Source: Akkermansia sp.
GTDB taxonomy: Bacteria; Verrucomicrobiota; Verrucomicrobiia; Verrucomicrobiales; Akkermansiaceae
Direction: 5' to 3'
Assembly: GCA_017521405.1 (NCBI GenBank)
Contig: JAFXCP010000005.1
Coordinates: 62,001-126,000 of the forward strand
DNA length: 64,000 nucleotides
Shown: positions 8,701 through 16,694 of the stretch, in pieces
How positions within the stretch are numbered: the stretch's first letter is position 1
How the letters are laid out: the number at the start of each line of letters is the position of its first letter
Made by a program: the position numbers and the translations under genes
Notes under the pieces: generated by a model
What the model was told of the DNA's origin: nothing
The model's input: the letters and a program-made list of their open reading frames with translations, nothing else
Database searches by the model: none

Positions 8701-8722
8701 TATTGTGGGGTAATGCGTATAT

Positions 8723-9232
8723 TCAGAGAGAGAAGGGGCGTACTGCGGCACTCTCAGTATAGCGGCTCAGCAGTGCCGATACTGTTTTTTCTTGTCCGGG
8801 AAGTACCATGTTTGGAGCAATATCCGCTAGGGGGCGCAAGACAAATTCTCGCTCATGAGCCCGAGGATGCGGAAGCGTGAGTCTTTCTGTTTGGCATATT
8901 TCCTGCCCGCAGTACAGCACATCGATATCGCAGGTGCGGGGTTCTCCGTATACCCCGCTGCGGCTTCGCCCCAGTTCTTGTTCGATGCGTAAACATAATT
9001 CAAGAACCTCTGCGGCGGGCATGCTCGTCTCCACTTCCACGCAGGCATTCAAATAGTCCGGGGAACCGGGGGGGCATCCCACCGGTGCCGTTTCATATAC
9101 TTGAGAGAGGCGAAGTGTACCAAACACATCCGCTAAGTAATCGCAAACGGATTCCAGCACGGAAAGCCTGTCTCCTTGGTTGGAACCCAAGGAGAAACCC
9201 ACACATCTCACCGTGGGAAGTGCTTTATTCAT
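8723..9232 (-). CDS. folK: 2-amino-4-hydroxy-6-hydroxymethyldihydropteridine diphosphokinase
   Basis: FolK pyrophosphorylates hydroxymethyldihydropterin in folate synthesis. The 169-residue product has the N-terminal GFSLGSNQGDR, YETAPVGCPPGSPDYLNACVE, and the signature RTCDIDVLYCG followed by LPHPRAHEREFVLRPL, where the paired aspartates bind the magnesium ions. The start at 9232 is chosen because it gives the usual FolK N-terminus, lies 7 bases after the dapB stop and follows an AGGAA sequence. An upstream extension to 9331 would run far into dapB. It is the third gene of dapA-dapB-folK-panB, and the grouping with lysine genes looks like simple co-transcription. Confidence 0.92.
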   Translation of the reverse strand: MNKALPTVRCVGFSLGSNQGDRLSVLESVCDYLADVFGTLRLSQVYETAPVGCPPGSPDYLNACVEVETSMPAAEVLELCLRIEQELGRSRSGVYGEPRTCDIDVLYCGQEICQTERLTLPHPRAHEREFVLRPLADIAPNMVLPGQEKTVSALLSRYTESAAVRPFSL

Positions 9233-9239
9233 TTCCTGC

Positions 9240-9971
9240 TCAGTCGGAGAAGCCGAGTACATCCTGCATATTGTACAGCCCGGATGTTTTGCCTGCAAGC
9301 CAGAGTGCAGCACGTACGGCTCCACCTGCAAAAGTCATGCGGCTGGAGGCTTTGTGGGTAAGTTCCACACGTTCCCCATCTGTGGCGTAGATAACAGTAT
9401 GGTCTCCCACAACATCTCCGCCCCGCATGGAATGCATGCCGATTTGGCGCTGGGGACGCGCCCCCACAATGCCGAAACGACCATGCATCACATCAGTATC
9501 GTAGTTCATGCCGGTTTCCTCGCAGACGACTTCCGCCAGAGTGCGAGCCGTGCCGCTGGGAGCATCCAACTTGTGGTGGTGGTGCATTTCAACGATTTCG
9601 ATGTCGTAATCCTTAAGGATGGTCGTGGCTTTACGCGTCAACCAGAAGAGGGTGTTGACGCCTACTGAATAGTTGGAAGCGTAGACGATGGGGATGCTTT
9701 TGGCTGCCTGAGCAATGGCTGCTCGCTCCTCATCCGTGTGCCCCGTGGTACCAATTACCAAAGCCTTTTGCTGAGCTACGGCTGCTGCCAGCAATTCCGG
9801 TGTAAACCCGTGGAAGGAGAAATCGATGGCGCAATCCGCTTGTTCCATTGCAGCAGCAATATCTTGTCCCACATCGTGCGTGGAAGCAAGCTCCGTCTCC
9901 GGATTTAACTCCACAGCTTGGCGCACGGCTTGTCCCATGCGCCCGGAAATGCCTGTTACAAGAATCTTCAT
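9240..9971 (-). CDS. dapB: 4-hydroxy-tetrahydrodipicolinate reductase
   Basis: DapB reduces the DapA product with NAD(P)H on the way to meso-diaminopimelate and lysine. The 243-residue protein has the Rossmann loop VTGISGRMGQAV at its N-terminus, VIGTTGHTDEE, SNYSVGVNTLFWL, and the substrate-binding signature EMHHHHKLDAPSGTA. Length and order are those of a normal DapB. It starts 24 bases after the dapA stop, and the gap contains a run of ten C residues on the coding strand. No clear Shine-Dalgarno sequence is seen before the ATG. Diaminopimelate supply feeds both lysine and peptidoglycan synthesis. Confidence 0.95.
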   Translation of the reverse strand: MKILVTGISGRMGQAVRQAVELNPETELASTHDVGQDIAAAMEQADCAIDFSFHGFTPELLAAAVAQQKALVIGTTGHTDEERAAIAQAAKSIPIVYASNYSVGVNTLFWLTRKATTILKDYDIEIVEMHHHHKLDAPSGTARTLAEVVCEETGMNYDTDVMHGRFGIVGARPQRQIGMHSMRGGDVVGDHTVIYATDGERVELTHKASSRMTFAGGAVRAALWLAGKTSGLYNMQDVLGFSD

Positions 9972-9985
9972 TTTTGGGAGAATTC

Positions 9986-9995
9986 GGGGGGGGGG
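9986..9995. repeat. Ten-base homopolymer (G on plus, C on coding strand) between dapA and dapB
   Basis: Ten identical bases fill most of the 24-base gap between the dapA stop (9996-9998) and the dapB start (9971). It is non-coding and lies where a dapB ribosome-binding site would be expected. Confidence 0.9.
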
Positions 9996-10877
9996 TTACA
10001 GCAGGTTAAAGTTCTTCAGCAGTTGAGCCAAAGCGGCGTGTTTTTCCTCGGCTAAGGCTACCATCGGCATGCGAATTTCCCAGCTGATGTCGCCGCGCAA
10101 AGCCAAGGCCGCTTTGATGGGTATCGGATTGGTGTCCAAAGACATGAGCCCTTTCATGAGCGGATAATACTTCTTTTGCAATTCCAGAGCTTTGCGTCCG
10201 TCCCCGGAAAGGGCGGCATCCACGAGTGCCTTCATTTCCGCCGGTGCTACGTTGGAGGTGACAGATACAAGCCCCACAGCACCGCAAGAAATAAAGGGAA
10301 CCGTCAGGCCGTCATCACCACTCAGAACAGCGAAATCCGCAGGCACGGCCTGTACCAGTTGGTTAACACGTTCCACACTGCCACCGGCTTCCTTAATAGC
10401 TACAATTGTGGGGCAGTCCTTGGCAAGGCGTGCCACGGTATCTACGGCAATTTCGATGCCACTGCGGCCGGGAATGCTGTACAAAAGTACGGGAAGCTCA
10501 GAGCTCTCGGCAATGGCTTTGAAATGGCGATAAAGGCCTTCCTGACTAGGTTTGTTGTAATAGGGGCAGACTTGTAACGTGCCGTCGGCTCCCATTGCAG
10601 CAGCCTCTTTGGTCATTTCAATAGCTTCTTCCGTGCTGTTGGAGCCGGTTCCGGCAATCACTTGGCATCGTCCTGCTGCGTATTCGATACACTTGCGAAT
10701 GACTTCCATGTGTTCCTCGTGGGAGAGGGTGGGAGATTCACCCGTGGTACCCACAGGGACAATGCCATCCACTCCGCCGGCAATTTGTGCTTCCACCAGT
10801 GCGCGGAAGGCATCATAATCTACCTCGTTATTCTTGAAAGGGGTTACAATAGCGGTATAAAGACCCTGGTATTTCAT
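9996..10877 (-). CDS. dapA: 4-hydroxy-tetrahydrodipicolinate synthase
   Basis: DapA condenses pyruvate with aspartate semialdehyde, the committed step of the diaminopimelate/lysine pathway. The 293-residue TIM-barrel protein shows GLYTAIVTPF, the substrate-binding PVGTTGESPTLSHEEH, VCPYYNKPSQEG with the catalytic tyrosine, YSIPGRSG and the Schiff-base lysine in VAIKEAGG. A frame extending to a GTG at 10916 is not used: that GTG lies inside the -35 box of the promoter, and the ATG at 10877 gives the normal N-terminus. It is the first gene of dapA-dapB-folK-panB. No lysine riboswitch fits in the short leader. Confidence 0.95.
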   Translation of the reverse strand: MKYQGLYTAIVTPFKNNEVDYDAFRALVEAQIAGGVDGIVPVGTTGESPTLSHEEHMEVIRKCIEYAAGRCQVIAGTGSNSTEEAIEMTKEAAAMGADGTLQVCPYYNKPSQEGLYRHFKAIAESSELPVLLYSIPGRSGIEIAVDTVARLAKDCPTIVAIKEAGGSVERVNQLVQAVPADFAVLSGDDGLTVPFISCGAVGLVSVTSNVAPAEMKALVDAALSGDGRKALELQKKYYPLMKGLMSLDTNPIPIKAALALRGDISWEIRMPMVALAEEKHAALAQLLKNFNLL

Positions 10878-10888
10878 AGCTCGGAGAT

Positions 10889-10916
10889 ATTTTATCACAC
10901 ACGGCGGCAATGTCAC
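10889..10916 (-). promoter_or_regulatory. Promoter of dapA-dapB-folK-panB
   Basis: A -35 GTGACA (10911-10916, minus strand), a 16-base spacer and a -10 TAAAAT (10889-10894). The -10 ends 11 bases before the dapA ATG. Confidence 0.55.
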
Positions 10917-10942
10917 GCCTTTTCTCGCTTGCAGACTTAGGG

Positions 10943-10978
10943 AAACAGAAAAGCCTGCTGCACCAAAGCACAGCAGGC
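10943..10978 (-). terminator. Rho-independent terminator after the DAHP synthase gene
   Basis: On the minus strand GCCTGCTG pairs perfectly with CAGCAGGC (10953-10978) around a ten-base loop, followed by TTTTCTGTTT. It lies about 34 bases after the aroF-type stop and shields the dapA promoter. Confidence 0.85.
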
Positions 10979-11011
10979 CAGAAGGGGGGGCTTTTTAAGT
11001 GCAGCTCTTTT

Positions 11012-12076
11012 TTACGCTTTAGTTTTTTTCCTGCGAGCACGTACACCTGCAGCCAGCGTATCGAGCATACCCAACGTGCCGTTCCAATCGATGCAGGCAT
11101 CGGTAATGCTTACACCATATTTAAGCTCCGGCCCACATTTCTGATTGCCGGAATAGATATTACTTTCAATCATGACAGAGCCGATGCTTTGGCTTCCGGC
11201 GGCTAATTGTTCTGCAATATCCATGGCTACCGCAGGCTGGCGGGTCCAATCCTTGTGGCTGTTGCCATGGGAGCAGTCTATCATGATGCGGTTGGAAATA
11301 CCGGCCTTTTGGAGCGCCTGCCAGGCTTTTTCAACATGTTCTGCTCCGTAATTCGGACCATCGGCGGAGCCCCGGAGAATTAGGTGGCAACCATCATTCC
11401 CCTTGGTGGAGACAATGGCGGAAACGCCTTGTTTGGTTACAGAAAGGAAGCAGTGCGGATGCTCTGCGGAGATGATGCCATCCACGGCAATTTGGATGCA
11501 GCCGCTCGTGCCGTTTTTGAAACCGATGGGCATGGAAAGCCCGCTGGCCAATTCGCGGTGAACTTGGCTTTCTGTTGTGCGTGCGCCAATGGCTCCCCAT
11601 GCTATGAGGTCGCACAAATACTGGGGGGTGATGACATCCAGAAATTCCGTGGCGGCCGGAATGCCCATTTCTGCAAGATTTACCAACAGCTTGCGAGCCG
11701 TACGAAGCCCGAAGTTGATGTTGTAGGTCTCATTCATGAAGGGGTCGTTAATAAGCCCTTTCCAGCCAACGGTGGTGCGGGGCTTCTCGAAGTACACACG
11801 CATAAAGAGAAGCAGGTCATCTGCGTATTTGCGGCGAGCTTTAGCTAAAAGTCCTGCATATTCAAGGGCTGCATCTGTATCGTGAATGGAGCAGGGACCC
11901 ACCATGACCGCCAAACGATCGTCCTCTCCTTTGAGAATACGGCGGAATTCCTCGCGTGCCTCAAATACCATTTGGTTTGCGGCCCGACTTGCCGGCAAGT
12001 CCTCCATGAGAATGGCAGGGGAAATCAACGGACGAATATCCGTAATGCGGACGTCATCTGTAATGTAGTGATTCAT
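11012..12076 (-). CDS. 3-deoxy-7-phosphoheptulonate (DAHP) synthase, class I
   Basis: This enzyme joins phosphoenolpyruvate and erythrose 4-phosphate at the entry to the shikimate pathway. The 354-residue product belongs to the AroF/AroG/AroH group: VMVGPCSIHDTDAALEYA, the KPRTTVGWKGLINDP loop that binds phosphoenolpyruvate, GARTTESQVHRELASGLS, GFKNGTSG and DCSHGNSHKDW with a metal-binding histidine. The N-terminus DDVRITDIRPL is the segment that carries feedback inhibition in E. coli; which amino acid acts here cannot be decided, so no symbol is given. It follows the pseudopilin gene across a terminator, and no clear promoter of its own was found in the 24 bases left. It ends at a strong terminator. 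Confidence 0.93.
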   Translation of the reverse strand: MNHYITDDVRITDIRPLISPAILMEDLPASRAANQMVFEAREEFRRILKGEDDRLAVMVGPCSIHDTDAALEYAGLLAKARRKYADDLLLFMRVYFEKPRTTVGWKGLINDPFMNETYNINFGLRTARKLLVNLAEMGIPAATEFLDVITPQYLCDLIAWGAIGARTTESQVHRELASGLSMPIGFKNGTSGCIQIAVDGIISAEHPHCFLSVTKQGVSAIVSTKGNDGCHLILRGSADGPNYGAEHVEKAWQALQKAGISNRIMIDCSHGNSHKDWTRQPAVAMDIAEQLAAGSQSIGSVMIESNIYSGNQKCGPELKYGVSITDACIDWNGTLGMLDTLAAGVRARRKKTKA

Positions 12077-12090
12077 TAATATGCTTGATT

Positions 12091-12120
12091 GAAAATAAGG
12101 CGTTCCGCTTTCGGAACGCC
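12091..12120 (-). terminator. Rho-independent terminator between pseudopilin and DAHP synthase genes
   Basis: The minus strand forms a perfect nine-base stem GGCGTTCCG/CGGAACGCC with a four-base loop, followed by TTATTTTC. It starts about 25 bases after the pseudopilin stop codon and ends 14 bases before the next ATG. Confidence 0.75.
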
Positions 12121-12145
12121 ATGAAAAAGAAGATGTGAATTAAAC

Positions 12146-12853
12146 TTATTTAGGGTTTTTCCAAGAGTATACGTTATCCTCAAGTGCTTCCTCTGCCAGT
12201 TCTGCGGCTGCTGCGGCTGCTGCGGCAGCTTTGCGGGAGCGTCTCCCTCTCGGAGCATCCTTATCCGCATCAGCGGCGGCAACGGATGCCTTCCCATCCT
12301 GGTCCGGTCCGGTGCTGTACACCAAGCAATTTTTGCCCCGAAGGCGTTTGGAAGTGAAGGGGTCTATGGTGCCTTGTTCTTCCTCGCAAAGGACAATGTA
12401 GAAAGGCTGTCCCCAAGGGTCATAGAAGTTTACGCCTTCAGCGGAATCAATGAAGAGACCACCCATGGGCTGCTCCTGCTCATCGGAACGCAGGTAGGTA
12501 TCGCGGGAGGAATTCAGGCGGGTATCGTCGTCATCTTCCTCACGGTTGGTCAACACCTTGATGAGTTTGGCATCCTTACCTTCAACCGTTTCGAGGTAAA
12601 TCTGGTCTTTGCCATCGGGGGTGGCCTCATTCGGGTCGTAGGGGAGCATACCGTTGTTATCCTGCTTAAATCGTTCGACGCCGGTTACGATGTCTGTGCA
12701 GCTCTTTTTAGCGGCGGTACGGGCGGCATTTTCCTGAATGCTCATATAAGTGGGGTATGCAATACTTGCAAGTGTAGCAAGAATGGCAATCACGATGATG
12801 AGTTCGATGAGCGTGAATCCTTTGAAACGAGAACGGGAGAAGGTCGTTTTCAT
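12146..12853 (-). CDS. Type IV pilin/type II secretion pseudopilin with Ala-rich insert
   Basis: A 235-residue pilin-like protein. After ten mostly basic residues comes the prepilin peptidase site and hydrophobic helix GFTLIELIIVIAILATLAS, with the conserved Glu at +5. The globular part contains DPWGQPFYIV and a late STGPDQDGK loop, as in GspG-type pseudopilins. The C-terminal third is unusual, with a basic RGRRSRK segment followed by nine alanines and an acidic helix (ELAEEALED). The gene stands alone between its own promoter and a terminator, about 10 kb from the assembly operon at 24-29 kb, which suggests separate and possibly high expression. Whether it is a major pilin or a secretion pseudopilin cannot be told. 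Confidence 0.85.
   Translation of the reverse strand: MKTTFSRSRFKGFTLIELIIVIAILATLASIAYPTYMSIQENAARTAAKKSCTDIVTGVERFKQDNNGMLPYDPNEATPDGKDQIYLETVEGKDAKLIKVLTNREEDDDDTRLNSSRDTYLRSDEQEQPMGGLFIDSAEGVNFYDPWGQPFYIVLCEEEQGTIDPFTSKRLRGKNCLVYSTGPDQDGKASVAAADADKDAPRGRRSRKAAAAAAAAAELAEEALEDNVYSWKNPK
12203..12229. repeat. Alanine-codon repeat inside the pseudopilin gene
   Basis: On the coding strand nine alanine codons in a row are built from a repeated gcc-gca-gca nonamer, a small in-frame tandem array that could change length without breaking the frame. Confidence 0.8.
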
Positions 12854-12861
12854 ACGCGCCT

Positions 12862-12890
12862 ATACTACCACACAGCGTGTGCGGGTGCAA
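12862..12890 (-). promoter_or_regulatory. Promoter of the stand-alone pseudopilin gene
   Basis: A -35 TTGCAC (12885-12890, minus strand), a 17-base spacer and a -10 TAGTAT (12862-12867). The -10 ends 8 bases before the ATG. Confidence 0.6.
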
Positions 12891-12938
12891 GCAGAAAACA
12901 GGTGCTGTCGCTTTTTATAAACTGTCAATGCGGGGTTC

Positions 12939-12967
12939 TTGACTTAGCAGCAAGAGCGGTGTAGAAT
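12939..12967 (+). promoter_or_regulatory. Promoter of ilvA-maf
   Basis: A -35 TTGACT (12939-12944), a 17-base spacer and a -10 TAGAAT (12962-12967). The -10 ends 16 bases before the ilvA ATG; there is no room for a leader peptide or T-box. Confidence 0.75.
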
Positions 12968-12983
12968 AGTCCCATCAGCAGTT

Positions 12984-14549
12984 ATGAGTGATTTACAGGA
13001 CAGGCTTTTTAATGAGATTCTTCAGGCTCGGCAGAGGGTATATGCTGTGGGTACACCAACGCCGTTACAGCAGATAAATATACCCGGTGTTCAGGCCGTG
13101 GTGTTTGCGAAGAGAGAAGATTTAGGACCCATTAAGGCGTACAAGTGGCGTGGGGCTTATAATTGCATGGCTAAGCTGAGTCCGGAGCAGCGAGCCGGCG
13201 GTGTGGTAGCAGCCAGTGCCGGTAACCATGGGCAAGGTGTGGCGTTAGCTGCGGCAAAACTTGGTTGTAAGGCGCACATCTTCATGCCGCGTTCTACCCC
13301 GGAGGTGAAACAGAATGCCGTACGTATGCACGGCGGGACTCATGTGGAAATTGTACTGACCGGAGACTCGTACGATGCCGCCTCCCGTGCAGCTCATGAG
13401 TTTGCAGAGAAGAATCAACTTACCTTTGTACACCCCTACGATGATTTGAATACCATGGGGGGGCAGGGTACTTTGGCCGATGAGGTGGTGATGAGCGGGC
13501 AAGGACCTTTCGACCGTGTTTATTTACAGATTGGCGGCGGAGGATTGGCGGCGGCTTGCGCGTGCTGGTTCCGTAAATTCTGGCCGGAATGCCACTGTGT
13601 CGGAGTGGAAGGTACGCACCAAGCATCCATGAAATTAGCTGTGGAGACGGGTTCTCGCGGAATCCTTCCATACGTGGATGTATTCTGCGATGGTACGGCA
13701 GTGCGCCAAGCCGGTGAACAGACCTTTGCTCTTTGCCGGGATGTTTTGGATAGCTTTGTAACGGTATCCAATGATGAGGTGTGCCGAGCTATACGTTCGC
13801 TTTGGAACGGCTTGCGTGTGATTACCGAGCCGTCCGGGGCTATGGGCTTAGCTGCTTTGTTGCAGGATTGGGAAAAGGGGCGTATTCGCCCCGGGGAGAA
13901 GTGCCTTGTAGTGCTTTCCGGTGCCAACATGGATTTTGCCCAGATGGGGGTGGTGGCTGCTCGAGCCGGTGTGCAGGAAAGTAATCGGCGTGAGCGCTAT
14001 CTCCAAATCCCCATGGAGATGAAACGAGGCCAGATTCTTAAGTACTTACAGAACATCCCCGAGGGTATTCTTCTTACGGATGTGCAATATGGGCGTGTGG
14101 CTGGGGATATCCAGCATCCTGTGTTTGGCGTGTTAGGTACGGAAGAGCAGTTTGCTATTATAGATAAGGCGCTGGAAGCAAAAGGTTTGCAAGCTAAGGA
14201 TGTGAGCCGCGATGCCGATGTTCGCTTCCGTATGATTTCTTACGACCGGGAGCGGTTAATGCATCCGGTGTTCTTCGAGATTGAATTCCCGGAACGTCCG
14301 GGTGCATTCTCCGAGTTCATGCTCACTGTGGGTAAGTATGCCAATTTGTGCTATTTCAATTATCGATACTCCGGGGAGCATGTGGGGCGAGCCCTTGTGG
14401 GGTTGGAATTTGATTCCGTGGAAGACCGCAATGCTTGCCGCAAGGAAGCTGCTGCTTTGCTGGGGACAACGGTTCAAGGTATCCATGAATTACCGGATTC
14501 CGTGCGTCACCGTGTGTTGGATCGCATGTCTCCCTCCTCCATATGTTAA
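12984..14549 (+). CDS. ilvA: Threonine ammonia-lyase, biosynthetic
   Basis: IlvA deaminates threonine to 2-oxobutanoate, the first step toward isoleucine. The 521-residue protein has the PLP lysine in PIKAYKWRGAYN (SFKxRGA in most homologues), SAGNHGQGVA, the PLP phosphate loop GGGGL and the catalytic-domain end VVLSGAN. The C-terminal 190 residues form two ACT-like regulatory units; the second reads FPERPGAFSEFMLTVGKYAN and resembles the E. coli effector domain, so isoleucine feedback is expected. It overlaps the maf start by 7 bases. The KAYKW variant around the PLP lysine is a small departure from the usual sequence. Confidence 0.93.
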   Translation: MSDLQDRLFNEILQARQRVYAVGTPTPLQQINIPGVQAVVFAKREDLGPIKAYKWRGAYNCMAKLSPEQRAGGVVAASAGNHGQGVALAAAKLGCKAHIFMPRSTPEVKQNAVRMHGGTHVEIVLTGDSYDAASRAAHEFAEKNQLTFVHPYDDLNTMGGQGTLADEVVMSGQGPFDRVYLQIGGGGLAAACACWFRKFWPECHCVGVEGTHQASMKLAVETGSRGILPYVDVFCDGTAVRQAGEQTFALCRDVLDSFVTVSNDEVCRAIRSLWNGLRVITEPSGAMGLAALLQDWEKGRIRPGEKCLVVLSGANMDFAQMGVVAARAGVQESNRRERYLQIPMEMKRGQILKYLQNIPEGILLTDVQYGRVAGDIQHPVFGVLGTEEQFAIIDKALEAKGLQAKDVSRDADVRFRMISYDRERLMHPVFFEIEFPERPGAFSEFMLTVGKYANLCYFNYRYSGEHVGRALVGLEFDSVEDRNACRKEAAALLGTTVQGIHELPDSVRHRVLDRMSPSSIC

Positions 14550-15094
14550 TTCTGGCTTCCCAATCCCCGCGCCGCCGCGAATTACTGGCTCGGGAAGGTG
14601 TGCGGTTTGAGGTAGTGGTGCGCGAAACGAAGGAAGAACACGATGCCAATCTGCCTCCGGCGGTACTCTGTGCACGTAATGCTGCCGCAAAAGCAGAAGC
14701 TGTGGCGGCAGAGTTTCCGCAGGATACCGTTGTCGGAGCGGATACACTTGTCTTTCTCGATGGTGTGCCACTGGGTAAACCTGCCGATGAGGCGGAGGCT
14801 GTGCACATGCTAATGCGTTTGCAGGGGCGTATCCATTCTGTTTGTACGGCCGTAGCGGTTATTTTGCCCGGAGGGGAACGCCGGGATTTTACCGAAACTA
14901 CCTATGTCCGTTTTCGCTCGCTTAGCGAGGCGCAGGTGCTGCACTATTTATCGTTGGTGCATGTACTGGATAAGGCGGGCGCATATGCCATCCAGGAACA
15001 TGGCCATCTCTTGGTGGAGAAAGTGGAGGGAGATGAGGATAATGTCATCGGCCTGCCGGTGAAGCGCCTGCTGCAGGTGCTTGCCGAAGTTTAG
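14543..15094 (+). CDS. maf: Maf-family nucleoside triphosphate pyrophosphatase
   Basis: Maf proteins hydrolyse dTTP, UTP or modified nucleotides to monophosphates and have been linked to septum control. The 183-residue product starts MLILASQSPRRRELL, has VVGADTLVFLDG with the catalytic aspartate, LGKPAD, GRIHSVCTAVAV and DKAGAYAIQEHG, covering all family signatures. The ATG at 14543 lies inside the end of ilvA, so translation is probably coupled. It converges with uppS, and the two coding regions overlap by 4 bases at their ends with no terminator between them. Which Maf subgroup (YhdE or YceF) it belongs to is not clear. Confidence 0.92.
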   Translation: MLILASQSPRRRELLAREGVRFEVVVRETKEEHDANLPPAVLCARNAAAKAEAVAAEFPQDTVVGADTLVFLDGVPLGKPADEAEAVHMLMRLQGRIHSVCTAVAVILPGGERRDFTETTYVRFRSLSEAQVLHYLSLVHVLDKAGAYAIQEHGHLLVEKVEGDEDNVIGLPVKRLLQVLAEV

Positions 15095-15792
15095 CGTTTG
15101 CCGTATCGCCGTTCTCGGCGGGCATATTCTTCGAGAGCCTGCTCAAACTCGCTGGCTCCGAAATCCGGCCACAGCACATCTGTGACGTAAATTTCCGCAT
15201 AGCTAATCTGCCAGAGGAGATAGTTGGAAATTCTCAATTCGCCGGAAGTGCGGATGAGCAAATCCGGATCGGGCATACCGACCGTGTAAAGGTGTTGGGC
15301 CAGCAACTCCGGGGTAATATCTGCCGGTTCCAGTGAGCCTGCCTTTACTTGGTTTGCAAGTTGGCGTGCAGCGTGTGTGATTTCCTGCCGGGAGCCATAA
15401 GAAAGAGCCAATACAACATTGACGCCCGTATTGTTTTTCGTTGCCTCAATGTTTTGCTGCAAAAGATTGCGGCATTTCTCCGGAAGCATGTAAAGTTCTC
15501 CGATAGCATATAGCCGCACGTTTTTTTTCTGCATTTCCGGGAGCCGTTCCACCAAGTATTTCTCCAGCATGCCCATGAGTGCGGATACTTCCATCTGGGA
15601 GCGCCCCCAATTTTCTGTGGAAAAGGCATAGAGCGTAAGCCACTTTATGCCTTTTTCCAAACAGAAATCAATGGCTGCCTGTACGCTGCGTCCGCCCTCC
15701 TCGTGTCCTTTTGCTCGGAGAATGCCTTTTTGTCTGGCCCAGCGCCCATTGCCATCCATAATGATGGCTACATGATTCGGAATTCGGCTCAT
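15091..15792 (-). CDS. uppS: Isoprenyl (undecaprenyl) diphosphate synthase
   Basis: UppS builds the C55 carrier lipid for peptidoglycan and lipopolysaccharide synthesis by cis-condensation of isopentenyl units. The 233-residue cytoplasmic protein has HVAIIMDGNGRWARQKG with the catalytic aspartate, GHEEGGRSV, TLYAFSTENWGRS, and near the end LIRTSGELRISNYLLWQISYAE, which binds the diphosphate. All family signatures are present and the length is usual. It lies 18 bases downstream of kdsB on the same strand. The pairing of a carrier-lipid gene with a Kdo-activation gene fits envelope assembly. Confidence 0.95.
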   Translation of the reverse strand: MSRIPNHVAIIMDGNGRWARQKGILRAKGHEEGGRSVQAAIDFCLEKGIKWLTLYAFSTENWGRSQMEVSALMGMLEKYLVERLPEMQKKNVRLYAIGELYMLPEKCRNLLQQNIEATKNNTGVNVVLALSYGSRQEITHAARQLANQVKAGSLEPADITPELLAQHLYTVGMPDPDLLIRTSGELRISNYLLWQISYAEIYVTDVLWPDFGASEFEQALEEYARRERRYGKR

Positions 15793-15810
15793 TCGTGCAG
15801 GTGTTTTGTC

Positions 15811-16632
15811 TTACAGCTCGTATTCACCATATTCTGCCAAAATGGCTTCTACTCGGGCTACATCTTCCGGGGAATCCACACCGCTTGTGGTTTTGCGCCC
15901 CCGGTAATTAACTTCTACCATTTTGACACGAAGACCATTGTAGAGGAAGCGCATCTGCTCCAGCCCTTCTACGCAGCCTTTTTCGTAATCGGACTCGGGG
16001 AGTTCGAAGTAGTTACGGAGAGCGGAAAGAGTGTAAGCATACAGCCCCACATGGCGGCGTACCGGGCTCTTTTCCATTGATTCCCTTGCTTTTTCCGGTT
16101 TGCGAATGGCAGGAATGGTGGACTTGGAGAAAGCCATGGCGTATCCGTTTTTATCCACCAGCACGGTGGTCCCGCTGTATGGAGTCGTTTTCTTAGATTC
16201 CACCAAACGGTCATATTCTGCCCAATCCAAATGAATGCAGGGGGTGAATACATCCGCAGGGCAACTCCTCCATTCATCAATAAGCTGTTGGATGACCCAC
16301 GGCGGGCAAAGGGGATTATCCCCCTGAAGATTAATGATGAATGCCGGGGCTTCTTCTTGCTGGCTTACGGCATCCCAGCATCTCTCCGTACCACTGCGGC
16401 AGGTTTCCGCCGTCATCACCACGGGTACATCCACGCTCCGGCAGTAATCCACAATGCGGGAATCGTCCGTTGCGACCACATAGTGGCAGTTATCGTTGTG
16501 GCGACAAATAGAGGCTGCTATGTCTGCCACTCGTTTAATCATCTCCACTCCGGCGATTTTTACGAGGGGTTTGCCGGGAAGACGAGTGGAAGCATAACGG
16601 GCGGGGATGACGATGAGAATGGATTGGGACAT
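15811..16632 (-). CDS. kdsB: 3-deoxy-manno-octulosonate cytidylyltransferase (CMP-Kdo synthetase)
   Basis: KdsB activates Kdo as CMP-Kdo for addition to lipid A, so its presence points to a Gram-negative outer membrane with Kdo-containing lipopolysaccharide. The 273-residue protein has IPARYASTRLPGKPL, the nucleotide-binding TDDSRIVDYCR, MTAETCRSGTERC, INLQGDNPLCPP (usually VQGDEP), HVGLYAYTLSAL and the C-terminal GVDSPEDVARVE. A promoter with a TAGAAT box lies upstream, and uppS follows after 18 bases. It is slightly longer than E. coli KdsB (248 residues) because of extra residues in the middle. Confidence 0.92.
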   Translation of the reverse strand: MSQSILIVIPARYASTRLPGKPLVKIAGVEMIKRVADIAASICRHNDNCHYVVATDDSRIVDYCRSVDVPVVMTAETCRSGTERCWDAVSQQEEAPAFIINLQGDNPLCPPWVIQQLIDEWRSCPADVFTPCIHLDWAEYDRLVESKKTTPYSGTTVLVDKNGYAMAFSKSTIPAIRKPEKARESMEKSPVRRHVGLYAYTLSALRNYFELPESDYEKGCVEGLEQMRFLYNGLRVKMVEVNYRGRKTTSGVDSPEDVARVEAILAEYGEYEL

Positions 16633-16665
16633 GGTTGTGTAAAAATCTGTTAAGGGAGTGATTGT

Positions 16666-16694
16666 ATTCTATCGCAAAGAGGATGGTTTGTCAC
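16666..16694 (-). promoter_or_regulatory. Promoter of kdsB-uppS
   Basis: A -35 GTGACA (16689-16694, minus strand) overlaps the stop codon of the upstream dipeptidase gene. A 17-base spacer and a -10 TAGAAT (16666-16671) follow. The -10 ends 33 bases before the ATG. Confidence 0.6.

Noticed and set aside
12076..12098. A promoter for the DAHP synthase gene
   Set aside because: Only 22 bases separate the terminator stem from the ATG and no -35/-10 pair fits. The gene may be expressed by read-through or a promoter inside the pseudopilin gene.
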